A stretch of DNA of 64,000 nucleotides from an uncultured Clostridia bacterium (GCA_934464705.1 CAKSKB010000009.1:27111-91110), one strand, 5' to 3'; positions 7,871 to 16,915 are shown, counted from the stretch's first letter. The notes: a model not told the origin generated them from the letters alone. Made by a program: numbers and translations.

Positions 7871-8816
7871 TTTTACAACCGCCTTTCAGTATTTTTTCCA
7901 TTTCTTCATATGATTCAGCCGAGTTTATAAGATTCCTTGCCGCAGCGCCGCCCCGCATACCCTTTATATACCGGCTGACATGCTTTCTTGCCTCCAAAAT
8001 CCCTGTATGCCGCCCCTTATCCTCAATAAGCATTTTGGTGTGAAGAAGCGCCGCATCAATGCGCATTTCCGGAGTAATTTCATCGGAATTTCCAAGAATT
8101 TCGGCGAAAATCCAGGGGTTCCCGAAAGCACCTCTGCCAATCATGACCGCAGCTGCGCCGGTTTCGTTCATGATTTCATCGAAGTCCGCCTTTGAAGAAA
8201 CATCGCCGTTTGCAATAACCGGAATTTTAACGGTTTTCACAACATCCGCAATCACGCTCCAATCGGCGTGCCCCGAATACTGCTGAACCCTCGTTCTGCC
8301 GTGCACTGCTACTGCGTCCGCCCCGGAAAGTTCAAGAATTTTTGCAACCTCCGGTGCATTTACGCTGTCAAAACCGCTGCGGATTTTGACCGTAACCGGG
8401 ATTTTAACCGCATTTTTAACTTCTTCCGTAATCTCGCCGCAAAGCTTTGGATTTTTCAGAAGCGCACTGCCGTCGCCGTTATTCACGATTTTCGGTGCCG
8501 GACAGCCCATATTTATATCGACAATATCCGCACCGAATTCCTGTTCCATGCGCTTTGCCGCATCGGCTAAGCACTGCGGCTCGTGCCCGAAAATCTGCAT
8601 TGCGATTTTGCCCTCGCCGTCATGCTTTGCCAGCGCTTTTGTCTTTTTATCGTCAAAGGAAAGCGCCTTTGCGCTTATCATTTCGGAATACACAAGCCCT
8701 GCGCCGTATTTTTTGCAAATCAGCCTGAAGGTATGGTCGCACACCCCCGCCATCGGCGCAAGAAACACATTGTTTTCAAGCTCGACGCCGCCTATTTTTA
8801 CACTCTTAACACTCAT
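7863..8816 (-). CDS. dusB: tRNA-dihydrouridine synthase B
   Basis: This FMN enzyme reduces uridines in the tRNA D-loop. The N-terminal FLAPMAGVCDHTFRLICK, the catalytic-loop region DINMGCPAPKIVNNGDGSAL (Cys as general acid), VKIRSG, VHGRTR and MIGRGAFGNPWIF are all present. I place the start at the ATG at 8816 (MSVKSVKIGG, 317 residues), because the 19 residues upstream lie inside the TPR gene and GGAG precedes this ATG. It overlaps the TPR gene's end by 11 nt. DusB is the usual Dus type in Firmicutes. Confidence 0.95.
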   Translation of the reverse strand: MSVKSVKIGGVELENNVFLAPMAGVCDHTFRLICKKYGAGLVYSEMISAKALSFDDKKTKALAKHDGEGKIAMQIFGHEPQCLADAAKRMEQEFGADIVDINMGCPAPKIVNNGDGSALLKNPKLCGEITEEVKNAVKIPVTVKIRSGFDSVNAPEVAKILELSGADAVAVHGRTRVQQYSGHADWSVIADVVKTVKIPVIANGDVSSKADFDEIMNETGAAAVMIGRGAFGNPWIFAEILGNSDEITPEMRIDAALLHTKMLIEDKGRHTGILEARKHVSRYIKGMRGGAAARNLINSAESYEEMEKILKGGCKND

Positions 8817-9546
8817 TTTCAAGCTCCGACACAAGCGACGAAACATCGCTTTTTTTAATTCCCGACAGCGCATTTACCGTCATCGAATCCGCCATGCGCG
8901 CATACTTCAGCGCCTGCTCCCTGTCCCCGGCATCTTTGAGAACCTTCGCATAATGATAGTAATTCTCGGCAATCGGCTGTTTGGAATTGACAGCTTTTTC
9001 AAGATATTCCCTCGCCTCGGAAAGATTTCCGCTTCTGTAAGCGCACTCCGCGATGTTATCCAGAATCACATTGTTATCATCGTTATACTCGTATGCACGG
9101 CGGCAAAAATCATACGCCTTATCAAGGTCGCCGCTCTCAATATACAAAAAACCGAGATTCGCATAAACCGCCGTGTTTTCCTCTTTCGCAAGAAGGCTTT
9201 CGTAAATCCCGATTGCCTCCGAAATATCGCCCCTCTGCCAGCTTATAAGCGCAAGCATCATGCGCGCACGGTTTTTATCGTCCTCCGTGATTTTCGACAG
9301 CATAAATGTGCTGTTTATAATCGTTTCCGCCTCGGAAAGCCTTCCGACGCGAAGCAGAAGATACCCGTAATTAAGCGTATTCACCGCTTTGGGCTTTCGG
9401 TCATACGCCTTTTTGTAGTATTCCAGCGCACGCCCGCCGTCGCCCCGGACCAGCCAATACTGCCCCTTTATATTGTAATAGTTCATATAATAATAGTATA
9501 CCACCGCAGAAAGCGCGATGATGAGTATTGCCGAAATTGTGTACAC
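8806..9546 (-). CDS. Membrane-anchored TPR protein
   Basis: The protein starts with one hydrophobic anchor (ISAILIIALSAVVYYYY), followed by about six tetratricopeptide repeats. Visible repeat cores include GDGGRALEYYKKAYDRKPKA, GDISEAIGIYESLLAKEENT and GNLSEAREYLEKAV. TPR arrays bind other proteins; the partner is unknown. I favour the GTG at 9546 (246 residues), because a consensus-like promoter lies over the more upstream GTG at 9576 and GGGTGGTG precedes 9546 at 7 nt. It is the first gene of the TPR-dusB-unknown run and diverges from the AraC gene. Confidence 0.85.
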   Translation of the reverse strand: MYTISAILIIALSAVVYYYYMNYYNIKGQYWLVRGDGGRALEYYKKAYDRKPKAVNTLNYGYLLLRVGRLSEAETIINSTFMLSKITEDDKNRARMMLALISWQRGDISEAIGIYESLLAKEENTAVYANLGFLYIESGDLDKAYDFCRRAYEYNDDNNVILDNIAECAYRSGNLSEAREYLEKAVNSKQPIAENYYHYAKVLKDAGDREQALKYARMADSMTVNALSGIKKSDVSSLVSELENEC

Positions 9547-9566
9547 AGTAAAACACCACCCAATAT

Positions 9567-9595
9567 ATTTTACCACAAATTCACCGTTCTTTCAA
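9567..9595 (-). promoter_or_regulatory. Promoter of the TPR-dusB operon
   Basis: TTGAAA (9595-9590), a 17-bp spacer and TAAAAT (9572-9567) on the minus strand. It points away from the AraC promoter, with only 8 bp between the two -35 boxes. Confidence 0.6.
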
Positions 9596-9603
9596 CAAAA
9601 AAC

Positions 9604-9632
9604 TTGAAAAAAAGAAAAAAATATGTTAAAAT
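9604..9632 (+). promoter_or_regulatory. Promoter of the AraC-family gene
   Basis: TTGAAA (9604-9609), a 17-bp spacer and TAAAAT (9627-9632) precede the GGAGGTGA ribosome site at 9640-9647. Box sequences and spacer are identical to the divergent promoter at 9567-9595. Confidence 0.6.
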
Positions 9633-9654
9633 AATATGCGGAGGTGACGAAATA

Positions 9655-10503
9655 ATGAATTACAAATTCAAAGCTCATACCGACTTTCGGGCGGACGGAA
9701 GCGCCGTAAAATGCTTTATTACGGATGATTACATTCCGAACTGCGTATATGTTCACGAGGGTCCGAGCGCCAACTGCAAGCTGCACCGCCACCCGAACAT
9801 CGAGCTGAAATATGTTTTTGAAGGCACAATGCGTGTGACGGTCGGGGAGCACACGATTGACGCAAAGCCCGGTGACCTGATTGTCGTAAAAGCCAACACC
9901 TACCACGGATTTGTTAAGGGGAAAAGCACCGTAAAATACTGCACGGTCGTGTTCAACACGGACTATATTTCAAACTTTGTCACATCGCCCGAACCTCTGG
10001 ATTTTGTTCATCTTGTGCAGGGCGACGAGGTGGCGGACCGTGTTTTCAAGACCATTGTGAAGGAATATTTCGAGCGCCCGATAATGTATAATCAGAATGC
10101 CGACGCTCTTTTCCGCGAACTGGTGATACACCTTGTGAGGAACTATCTCAAAACCCCGTTTGAATACTCGCCCGTAACGCTGCATGGCGGAATCGCAAAT
10201 GCGGTGAACGAGTTTTTGGCGCACAACTTCAACAAAAAGCTGACCATAGAAACGATTGCCGACACGATGGGCTTTAACCGCCACTACATGATGAGGGCAT
10301 TCAAAAAGGAAACCGGCATGACGATTGCCCAGCAGCTGAAAGAAATAAGGCTTAGCCGTGCGGCGGACCTTATGCGCAACACCCAAAAGCCGATTCCGGA
10401 GGTTGCGCAGCTGACGGGATTTGAGTCGCAAAGCCACTTTTCAAGGGAATTCAAAGAGGAACTCGGCGAAACCCCGGCAGATTACAGAAAAAAATACAGA
10501 TAA
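9655..10503 (+). CDS. AraC-family transcriptional regulator with cupin sensor domain
   Basis: A 282-residue regulator. Residues ~1-110 form a cupin-like ligand domain (KLHRHPNIELKYVFEGTMRV, then KPGDLIVVKANTYHGF). Residues ~180-282 carry the two AraC helix-turn-helix motifs (IETIADTMGFNRHYMMRAFK; IPEVAQLTGFESQSHFSREF). Such proteins usually sense sugars and activate carbohydrate genes. The frame stays open far upstream, but the ATG at 9655 is fixed by GGAGGTGA 7 nt before it and by its own promoter. It diverges from the TPR operon and ends at a strong terminator. No sugar operon is adjacent, so its target is unknown. Confidence 0.93.
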   Translation: MNYKFKAHTDFRADGSAVKCFITDDYIPNCVYVHEGPSANCKLHRHPNIELKYVFEGTMRVTVGEHTIDAKPGDLIVVKANTYHGFVKGKSTVKYCTVVFNTDYISNFVTSPEPLDFVHLVQGDEVADRVFKTIVKEYFERPIMYNQNADALFRELVIHLVRNYLKTPFEYSPVTLHGGIANAVNEFLAHNFNKKLTIETIADTMGFNRHYMMRAFKKETGMTIAQQLKEIRLSRAADLMRNTQKPIPEVAQLTGFESQSHFSREFKEELGETPADYRKKYR

Positions 10504-10506
10504 CGA

Positions 10507-10541
10507 AAAAGCTGAAGCAAAACGGTTTTGCTTCAGCTTTT
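10507..10541. terminator. Bidirectional rho-independent terminator
   Basis: Stem AAAAGCTGAAGC / GCTTCAGCTTTT around an AAAACGGTTTT-type centre, with A and T runs on both sides. It lies between the convergent AraC and S-layer-homology genes and can serve both. Confidence 0.9.
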
Positions 10542-10598
10542 CTAATTCGGTATCAAATTGCTTTATGCGGTCTGTGCATTTTAATGCAGTCCTCCGCA

Positions 10599-12872
10599 CT
10601 ATTCGCTGATTATTACCCTAATCCTTCCGCCCTCGGAGGGAGAAGCGTCATAATAAGCCCTGATATTAAGCTTGGTATCGAGAACCTCCGAAATATCCAC
10701 CTGCATATAATCGCCGCTTGCGTTCTTCTTATATGCGGTTGCGGACTCATCAATCTCATACTTCACGCTGTCGAAACTGATGAGGTACTCACGGGTTATA
10801 TCCTTAACGGATTTCACCGCAAAGAGTGCGTCGGCGTTCATAACCGCAGCCGCACCGCCGCCCGAAATTACGGCAGCAAACCTTGCGCCGATGCCGGTCG
10901 AGAGCGTTTCCGGAGCAAGAAGGCACAGCTTTGAGGTCTGGTTCCATGTGCCGGTTTTCGAGCCTATGCGGTAGCCGAACACGCCTGTTCCGTTATTGAT
11001 TTTCGGCGAAGATGTGACGATACCGTACTCATACATATCGCCCGTTACATCCTTCAGGAAGAGCGTTGTTATCTCGTCTGCGGAGTTCTTTTCATAATAG
11101 AGCACATCGCCGGAATCGATTTTCTTGCCGTCCAGTCTTTGAACATAAATTCTCTTGTAAAGCGTGTAGCCGTCCGGGTCATCGGAAGCGACATCGAGGA
11201 TTTTTGCGTCCGCCGAGATATTATAAGAACCGAGTTTAAGCGATTTTGCGTCAACCTTGCCGCTTACCGATGAATTATTATTCACGCTCGTTACCGCGCC
11301 CACGCCCGAATCGAATGCGATTTTAACAATCTTGTTTTTCATGGCGGAGCAGTCTTTTTTTACGGTATATGCAGCCCTTTCGCCGTCCGCCGAAACGATT
11401 GAAGCAGTGTAAACGGTTTCGGTCGTGCCGTCATCGTTGAGGTCCTGCTCGGTCACGGACGAATCCACAAGGTAGCCGTAAACCGCAGACGCAGCGGTTT
11501 CGGGCGAAGCAACGCCTGCAACCTCGCCGTTTTTGCCCAAAAGGAGGGTTACGGTATCCCCGAGGCGGCAGCTGCCGCTCGACGAGAGCGCATTGTATGC
11601 CGCTGCGGACTCAATATTATATGTCGTGCCGGAAACAGTTACCGAAGTCGGCGTATCACGGTTAGGCGACGCACTTTCGTAAATACCGGTCACTTTTTTG
11701 CTGTATGCGAAAATCATGTTAAGCTCACCCGAATAGTACGCAATATCGTTGGTTTCGAGAGCCGAAGCATCGGAGCTTGAGCTGTCACGCATGATTTTTA
11801 TTCCCGAAAGCGAGGAAACGCCGAGCGAATCGTACCATGCTGCGCCCCTATCCACACGGACAGGGCCTTCCATATCGTTTGTGGTAACCGAAATATAGTC
11901 AATTTTTCCTGCTTTATCACGCTTAACATACATAACATCGCCGATTGAAAGCTTGGCTTTTGCTGCGCTGTAGGTTGTTTTCTGCGAATCGAGATATGTC
12001 ACCGTGTCGCCCGAAAGGCTGACCTGCGAAAGATTTCCGTTATCGTAAGCGACAACGGCGTCGCCGAGGACGGAGTAAACAACATATTTTTCGCCCTGCC
12101 CGCTTTCGCTGTCAGACACGAAATACGCAGCCTTACCGCTTTTATTGATAAAAAGCGTGCCCTCGCAGCCTATTGCAAGCCCCGAAAAATTATCCGCAAG
12201 CTTATATGTTTTATCCGTGGTGAGAATCGTGTTATCGTCATCATTCACGGACACGATTTCGGCATCGTCGGCGAGGGTCCACTCGAATGTTGTGATGTAC
12301 TCCGCATTGCCGCCCTTCGCCTTAAGCCCCAAAAGATTATACGCAAGGTTGGCGACATCACGCCTTGTAAGCGCCTCGCCTTTAACCCTCGAAACGTTTT
12401 TTGTAAGCTCTATATTTTCGGCAAGCCCTATCTGACCCGAAGGCCATGACGAGCCGAAATCCTCCGCGCCGTACCCTAAAAGCCGCAGGAGAATTGTAAG
12501 CCCTTCCTCGTAAGTTACGGTCTGCGAAGGGCGGAAGGTACCGTCCGGGTACCCCGAAACAATGCTGTTTGCGAGGGCAACCTTGATATACGGCGCCGCC
12601 CAGTTTTTATAATTAACATCCGGGAAAGGCGAAACGGAAAGCCCCGCCGGAACGGAGTTTCGGAAGGCCGACGCCGCAACCGCAGCCTTGGTAAACTCCG
12701 CCCTTGTTACGGTATCGTCAAGGCGGAAATTCCCGTCGCCGTCGCCCTGCATGATTTCAAGCTCGCTTAGAATTCCGAGCATTCCGCTTTCTTCGGCGAA
12801 TGCAGTGTTCGGCGTCAGAGCCGTCAGCACGCACATTGCCGCAAGAAGTATGCTTATAATTTTATTTTTCAT
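10599..12872 (-). CDS. Secreted S-layer homology (SLH) domain protein
   Basis: A 757-residue exported protein with a signal peptide (MKNKIISILLAAMCVLTALT, cleavage after AFA). Three SLH modules follow at residues ~25-190, recognisable from GDGDGNFRLDDTVTRAEFTK, NSIVSGYPDGTFRPSQTVTY and RRDVANLAYNLLGLKA. SLH domains bind secondary cell-wall polymers and hold proteins at the surface. The remaining ~560 residues are beta-rich and Ser/Asp/Thr-rich, with no enzymatic motif I recognise. The start at 12872 is supported by GAGGTGATC; a start at 12893 would lie inside the permease gene. It directly follows the MacAB-like genes and may be co-transcribed with them. Confidence 0.92.
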   Translation of the reverse strand: MKNKIISILLAAMCVLTALTPNTAFAEESGMLGILSELEIMQGDGDGNFRLDDTVTRAEFTKAAVAASAFRNSVPAGLSVSPFPDVNYKNWAAPYIKVALANSIVSGYPDGTFRPSQTVTYEEGLTILLRLLGYGAEDFGSSWPSGQIGLAENIELTKNVSRVKGEALTRRDVANLAYNLLGLKAKGGNAEYITTFEWTLADDAEIVSVNDDDNTILTTDKTYKLADNFSGLAIGCEGTLFINKSGKAAYFVSDSESGQGEKYVVYSVLGDAVVAYDNGNLSQVSLSGDTVTYLDSQKTTYSAAKAKLSIGDVMYVKRDKAGKIDYISVTTNDMEGPVRVDRGAAWYDSLGVSSLSGIKIMRDSSSSDASALETNDIAYYSGELNMIFAYSKKVTGIYESASPNRDTPTSVTVSGTTYNIESAAAYNALSSSGSCRLGDTVTLLLGKNGEVAGVASPETAASAVYGYLVDSSVTEQDLNDDGTTETVYTASIVSADGERAAYTVKKDCSAMKNKIVKIAFDSGVGAVTSVNNNSSVSGKVDAKSLKLGSYNISADAKILDVASDDPDGYTLYKRIYVQRLDGKKIDSGDVLYYEKNSADEITTLFLKDVTGDMYEYGIVTSSPKINNGTGVFGYRIGSKTGTWNQTSKLCLLAPETLSTGIGARFAAVISGGGAAAVMNADALFAVKSVKDITREYLISFDSVKYEIDESATAYKKNASGDYMQVDISEVLDTKLNIRAYYDASPSEGGRIRVIISE

Positions 12873-12885
12873 GTTGATCACCTCA

Positions 12886-14055
12886 TCAGTCATATCTTAG
12901 TGCGTCAATAGGATTGAGCGCCGCCGCCTTTTTCGCCGGAAAATATCCGAACGCAATCCCGATAAACGCCGAGAACGAAAACGCCAAAAGCATTGCCGGC
13001 GCCGACAGCGCAACCTTTGTAAACAGTCCGCAAAGCTCGGTTAAGCCTATCCCTGCAAGAACGCCCAAAACTCCGCCGATTGCGCTTGTGGTGATCGCCT
13101 CGACCACAAACTGGCTCTTTATGTCCCAGGGCGTTGCGCCGAGGGATTTTCGTATGCCTATTTCCCTCGTCCTCTCCGTTACCGACACCAGCATGATATT
13201 CATAATGCCTATTCCGCCGACCAGCAGCGAAATCCCGGCGATACCGGCAAGCATAATGCTCATCATTCCCGTAATTTCGTTGAGAGAATCGAGAATGTCC
13301 CTGGTATTGACGACATTGTGATAATCGGTGCTTCCGAAAAGGTCGTAAAAATACTTGTTTATGATGTTTTCGGCTTCGGTTGTCGCCTCGGCAGACACTG
13401 CGGTTATCACATAGGTGCTCGCATTTTTCGTATTTGACATTTTCAGCGCAATTGTATAAGGAATGTATATTGTGTCGTCGGAGGAGCCTTCCTCACCGTC
13501 AGCCTTTTCCTCAAGCACACCGACAATTTTGAACGATGTGCCGTTAATTCTTATACTTTTGCCCATATAATCTTCGCCGCCGAAAAGCGACTTTGTGATG
13601 TAAGTTCCGACAACGCAGTTCGGGAGCCTGTCGGATATGTCCGTATAGCAAAGGAACCTTCCCTCGCTGATTTTGAGATTGCGCATCGCGCGATATTCTT
13701 CGCTTACGCCCGTTGCCGAGGTTGTAATATCTTCGTTCCCCGCTTTGACCTTTCCCGAAATGCTGACACTCGGCGAAATTCCCGAAATAACATCGGCATT
13801 ATCGTCCGCCAGGGCGAGCATATCGCCGGTGCTTACCGTGCGGTTTCCGCCTCTGCCGGTTATCATCACCTGCAGAAGGTTGCTGCCCATGGACTCAAAC
13901 TGGTCGTTAATCTCTTTTGTCACGCCGTTTACAATGCTCACCAAAACGATAACCGACGCAACGCCGATAATTATGCCGAGCATGGTGAGAAAGGAACGCA
14001 TTTTGCTTGTTGAAAGGCTCTTTACAGCCATTTTGAAAGCCTGGCTTAAATTCAC
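12886..14055 (-). CDS. MacB-like ABC transporter permease
   Basis: A 389-residue permease with a FtsX/MacB architecture: an N-terminal helix (LTMLGIIIGVASVIVLVSIV), a MacB periplasmic-core-type extracellular domain at ~45-240, and three C-terminal helices. The signature ERTREIGIRKSLGATPWDIK (residues ~290-309) is characteristic of the family. It starts at a GTG overlapping the ATPase stop (GTGA). With the adjacent ATPase and HlyD-like adaptor it should form an exporter for peptides or drugs; the substrate cannot be read from sequence. Confidence 0.93.
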   Translation of the reverse strand: MNLSQAFKMAVKSLSTSKMRSFLTMLGIIIGVASVIVLVSIVNGVTKEINDQFESMGSNLLQVMITGRGGNRTVSTGDMLALADDNADVISGISPSVSISGKVKAGNEDITTSATGVSEEYRAMRNLKISEGRFLCYTDISDRLPNCVVGTYITKSLFGGEDYMGKSIRINGTSFKIVGVLEEKADGEEGSSDDTIYIPYTIALKMSNTKNASTYVITAVSAEATTEAENIINKYFYDLFGSTDYHNVVNTRDILDSLNEITGMMSIMLAGIAGISLLVGGIGIMNIMLVSVTERTREIGIRKSLGATPWDIKSQFVVEAITTSAIGGVLGVLAGIGLTELCGLFTKVALSAPAMLLAFSFSAFIGIAFGYFPAKKAAALNPIDALRYD

Positions 14056-14735
14056 AGCTCCTCTCTCCTTTCGTCCGAGATAATGTGCCCGTCCTGAATT
14101 CTTACAACCCTCGGAATTTGCGCCGCAATGCCGTTGTCGTGGGTAATGAGGACGATTGTCGTACCGTCCTTGTGCAGCTTTTTGAGGAACTCGAGCACAT
14201 CGTGCCCGGTTTTTGAATCGAGAGCACCGGTGGGTTCGTCCGCCAAAATCACGGGCGGATTGCCCGCAAGCGCCCTTGCAATCGACACCCTCTGCTGCTG
14301 ACCGCCCGAAAGCTGGGACGGATACTTTTTATATCTGTCCGCAAGCCCCACCCTGTCCAAGGCTTCAAGCGCCAGCCGCCGCCTTTCCTCCGCCGAAACA
14401 CGGCGGTAAATAAGCGGAAGCTCCACATTTTCAAGAATGTTCATCTTCGGGATAAGATTGTACTGCTGAAATATAAATCCAAGCTCACGGTTCCTGACAT
14501 GGGCAAGCTCCTTTTCGGTCATTGTGCTGACATCGGTTCCGTTGAGGGTATATGTTCCGCTCGTTGGAATATCCAGGCACCCGATTATATTCATGCAGGT
14601 TGATTTGCCCGACCCCGACGACCCGACAATCGCAACGAACTCATTTTCGCTCACATGCAGCGAAATGCCGTCAAGCGCGCGGATTTCGGAGTCGCCGTCA
14701 CCGTAAATTTTGTAAATATCCTTAAGGTCAATCAT
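14052..14735 (-). CDS. MacB/LolD-type ABC transporter ATP-binding protein
   Basis: A 227-residue ATPase with Walker A GSSGSGKST, Q-loop FQQYNLIPKM, signature LSGGQQQRVSIARALAGNPP, Walker B VILADEPTGALD and H-loop THD. The LSGGQQQR form and small size place it in the MacB/LolD group. I start it at the ATG at 14735 (MIDLKDIYKIYGDG), preceded by GGGGGT; the extra 27 upstream residues in the same frame are encoded by the adaptor's Gly-rich tail region. It is coupled to the permease by stop/start overlap. Confidence 0.95.
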   Translation of the reverse strand: MIDLKDIYKIYGDGDSEIRALDGISLHVSENEFVAIVGSSGSGKSTCMNIIGCLDIPTSGTYTLNGTDVSTMTEKELAHVRNRELGFIFQQYNLIPKMNILENVELPLIYRRVSAEERRRLALEALDRVGLADRYKKYPSQLSGGQQQRVSIARALAGNPPVILADEPTGALDSKTGHDVLEFLKKLHKDGTTIVLITHDNGIAAQIPRVVRIQDGHIISDERREEL

Positions 14736-14748
14736 TTTTTGACCCCCT

Positions 14749-16539
14749 TTATTGTCCGCCGCCCGGGCCGCCCGAAGGTCCTCCGTCTCCGCCGCCGGGA
14801 CCGCCGGAGGGTGCACCGCCCATATCTCCGCCGCCCATGCCTCCGCCGGGGTGACCGCCCGTCATGACGAACATATCGTTATTCGTTTCAATTTTAATAT
14901 CGGGCACGACAATCTCATCGCCCTCGGAAAGCCCCGAGGTGATTTCGATATAATTATCGTCCGAAAGCCCGGTTTCAACCTGCACGGTTTCAAATCCGTC
15001 CGGAACGGTGATTCCGCCGGGTATTCTCACATCGGCTGCGGAATCTGCATTTTTATCAGATTTTTCCGCCTTGTCGGCACCGCCCTTGCTCTTAACTACA
15101 ACCGTGTTCCCTCTCTGAACCGCCGCAACCGGCACACGGAGAACATCTTCTCTCGATTCGACAATTACATTTGCGTCAACATTCATACCGGGGATAAGCT
15201 TTCTTTTGTAGTCTTTCTCCCCGAAAACCGCTTTTTCCGCCGCTTCGATGTCCTCGCCCTCTAAGGTAACCTCAACGGGGTATGTCGTAACGCCGTTTGC
15301 GGTTGTGCCGACGGTGCTTACGGTTTTGATTTTACCCGTATATGTCACGCCGTCCACAGCGTCCGCCGTGACCTCAACGGTCTGCCCTTCCTTCATATAT
15401 GTAATGTCAAGCTCGTCTACGGTCATATTGAACTTAAGCGAATTTACATCCTGAATTATCGCCATAACCGCCGCACCGTTCGTGGTGTCGAGGGTATCGC
15501 CCTTTTTGGAGTTTTTCTGCACGATTTTGCCCGTTACCTTCGCTTTTATCTTATAATCGTCGTCAAGCGATTCGTTAAGGTCGTTGAGCTGCCTTACCGC
15601 CTGGTTGTAGGCAATCTGAGCGTCCGTCACGCGGGTGGCAGTATCGTCGCTGTCGATTGTGAGGAGGTTCATACCGCTTTTGACCTTATCGCCCGCAACA
15701 TACGAAAGCCCCGTAACCTTACCGCCGGCAGTTGCGGTATATGTCTTTTCGCTGCCGTAGGAGAAGGTTCCGTAAGAATTGCAGGCAATATCGCCCACCA
15801 TTACGGTTGCCATCTCGCCCTCCACGATTGCGCCCGGGTTTTTGACATTAATTTCTACATTTTTCACCGGCACGCCCTCCGAATTTACCACGCTGCCGCT
15901 CGAAACCGTTTTTATGCTGCCGTACACAACCGAGTTTGAGGAAGCAAGCGTAATCTCCGCAGACTCGCCGTTTCGGAGTCTTCCTGCGTCGTCCACATTG
16001 AACGGAACCTTAAGCACAAGGTTTTCGGTATCCTTCACCGTTGCAAGCTGCTGCCCGGCTGAAACATCGTCCCCGTTTTTAACATTTATATCGGTTATTA
16101 CGCCGCCGAAGGTGAACTTCACGGTCAGATCCGCCTGATTTTTCTTTGCGGTATTGAGCGAATCCGCCGCCTTCTGAATATTTTCCTTGGCGGTCGTGAT
16201 ATTTTTATTCACATCGTCGGGGTCGATTTCGTAGAGCACATCGCCCTCTTTAACCTGCTGACCCTCCTCGATGAAGTCCGCAATTATGTCGCCCTTGAGC
16301 ATCGATGTTACGGAATACTCATCATTCGGCTGAATCGTACCGCTCGCCTCAATGACCTTCGATACATCGCCCCGTTCAACCTTTGCGGTATTGACGGTTT
16401 CCTTTTTATCCTTTGCGCCGAGTTTGGAATACACTATCCCCCCGACAACCGCCGCAATCACCACAACAAGTACAATTATCAGCGCTTTCGGGATTTTCTT
16501 TCTGCGCCCGCTCTTTGCGCCCTTATTCCTTTTGAACAT
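14749..16539 (-). CDS. HlyD/MacA-like membrane fusion protein with Gly-rich tail
   Basis: A periplasmic-adaptor-type protein of about 596 residues anchored by one N-terminal helix (IPKALIIVLVVVIAAVVGGI). Lipoyl-like halves occur near residues 60-110 and 270-310, separated by a hairpin region, then beta-barrel and membrane-proximal domains (GMNVDANVIVESREDVLRVP). In Gram-positives such proteins link to MacB-type permeases. The last ~37 residues are almost purely Gly, Pro, Ser, Met, Asp and His, which is unusual. AAGGAG at 16557-16552 could also serve a TTG at 16545; I use the ATG at 16539. It heads the exporter operon. Confidence 0.9.
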   Translation of the reverse strand: MFKRNKGAKSGRRKKIPKALIIVLVVVIAAVVGGIVYSKLGAKDKKETVNTAKVERGDVSKVIEASGTIQPNDEYSVTSMLKGDIIADFIEEGQQVKEGDVLYEIDPDDVNKNITTAKENIQKAADSLNTAKKNQADLTVKFTFGGVITDINVKNGDDVSAGQQLATVKDTENLVLKVPFNVDDAGRLRNGESAEITLASSNSVVYGSIKTVSSGSVVNSEGVPVKNVEINVKNPGAIVEGEMATVMVGDIACNSYGTFSYGSEKTYTATAGGKVTGLSYVAGDKVKSGMNLLTIDSDDTATRVTDAQIAYNQAVRQLNDLNESLDDDYKIKAKVTGKIVQKNSKKGDTLDTTNGAAVMAIIQDVNSLKFNMTVDELDITYMKEGQTVEVTADAVDGVTYTGKIKTVSTVGTTANGVTTYPVEVTLEGEDIEAAEKAVFGEKDYKRKLIPGMNVDANVIVESREDVLRVPVAAVQRGNTVVVKSKGGADKAEKSDKNADSAADVRIPGGITVPDGFETVQVETGLSDDNYIEITSGLSEGDEIVVPDIKIETNNDMFVMTGGHPGGGMGGGDMGGAPSGGPGGGDGGPSGGPGGGQ

Positions 16540-16638
16540 ATTCAAAAGCAACTCCTTCCGAACTAATATATGTCATATTGCCACTTTAACACAAAAAATT
16601 GTTGCCGTATTGACAGATTTGTGAAAAATCTGTGAATC

Positions 16639-16915
16639 AGGCAAGCGAAGCCCCAACCCTTAATGGTTTTTATCGGCTGATTTTCCCCAATACTGCGCAA
16701 ACTCACTTGCCAATACACAAAGTATTAACTGCACTCGCTTGCTTGTCTTGAGAAAAATCGGCTCGATAAAAACTGCTCGCACCTTATGGCGAAATAATTT
16801 TTAGTCATTTTTGGTGCGGAGATCGCTGACAGGCGTTTGCCTTTCAATGACGACAAGCCGAAAAGGGCAAAAATTAGTCGTCATAAGGCATTAAGCGTCA
16901 GGGCTTCGCTTGCCT
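16639..16915 (+). repeat. Dispersed structured repeat, copy A
   Basis: A 277-bp element homologous to 37549-37823 (inverted) and 55902-56140. Its ends are inverted: AGGCAAGCGAAGCCC at the left, matched perfectly at the right, each followed by a CTTAATG-type block. Inside, GTTTTTATCGGCTGATTTT pairs with AGAAAAATCGGCTCGATAAA about 100 bp later, and CGCACC pairs with GGTGCG. No open frame of note. It fills the gap between the phosphodiesterase gene and the exporter operon. It could be a non-autonomous mobile element or a structured RNA. Confidence 0.85.

Noticed and set aside
8386..9654. Upstream extension of the AraC gene to a 705-residue protein
   Set aside because: This part is antisense to dusB and the TPR gene. 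A promoter and a strong ribosome site define the ATG at 9655.
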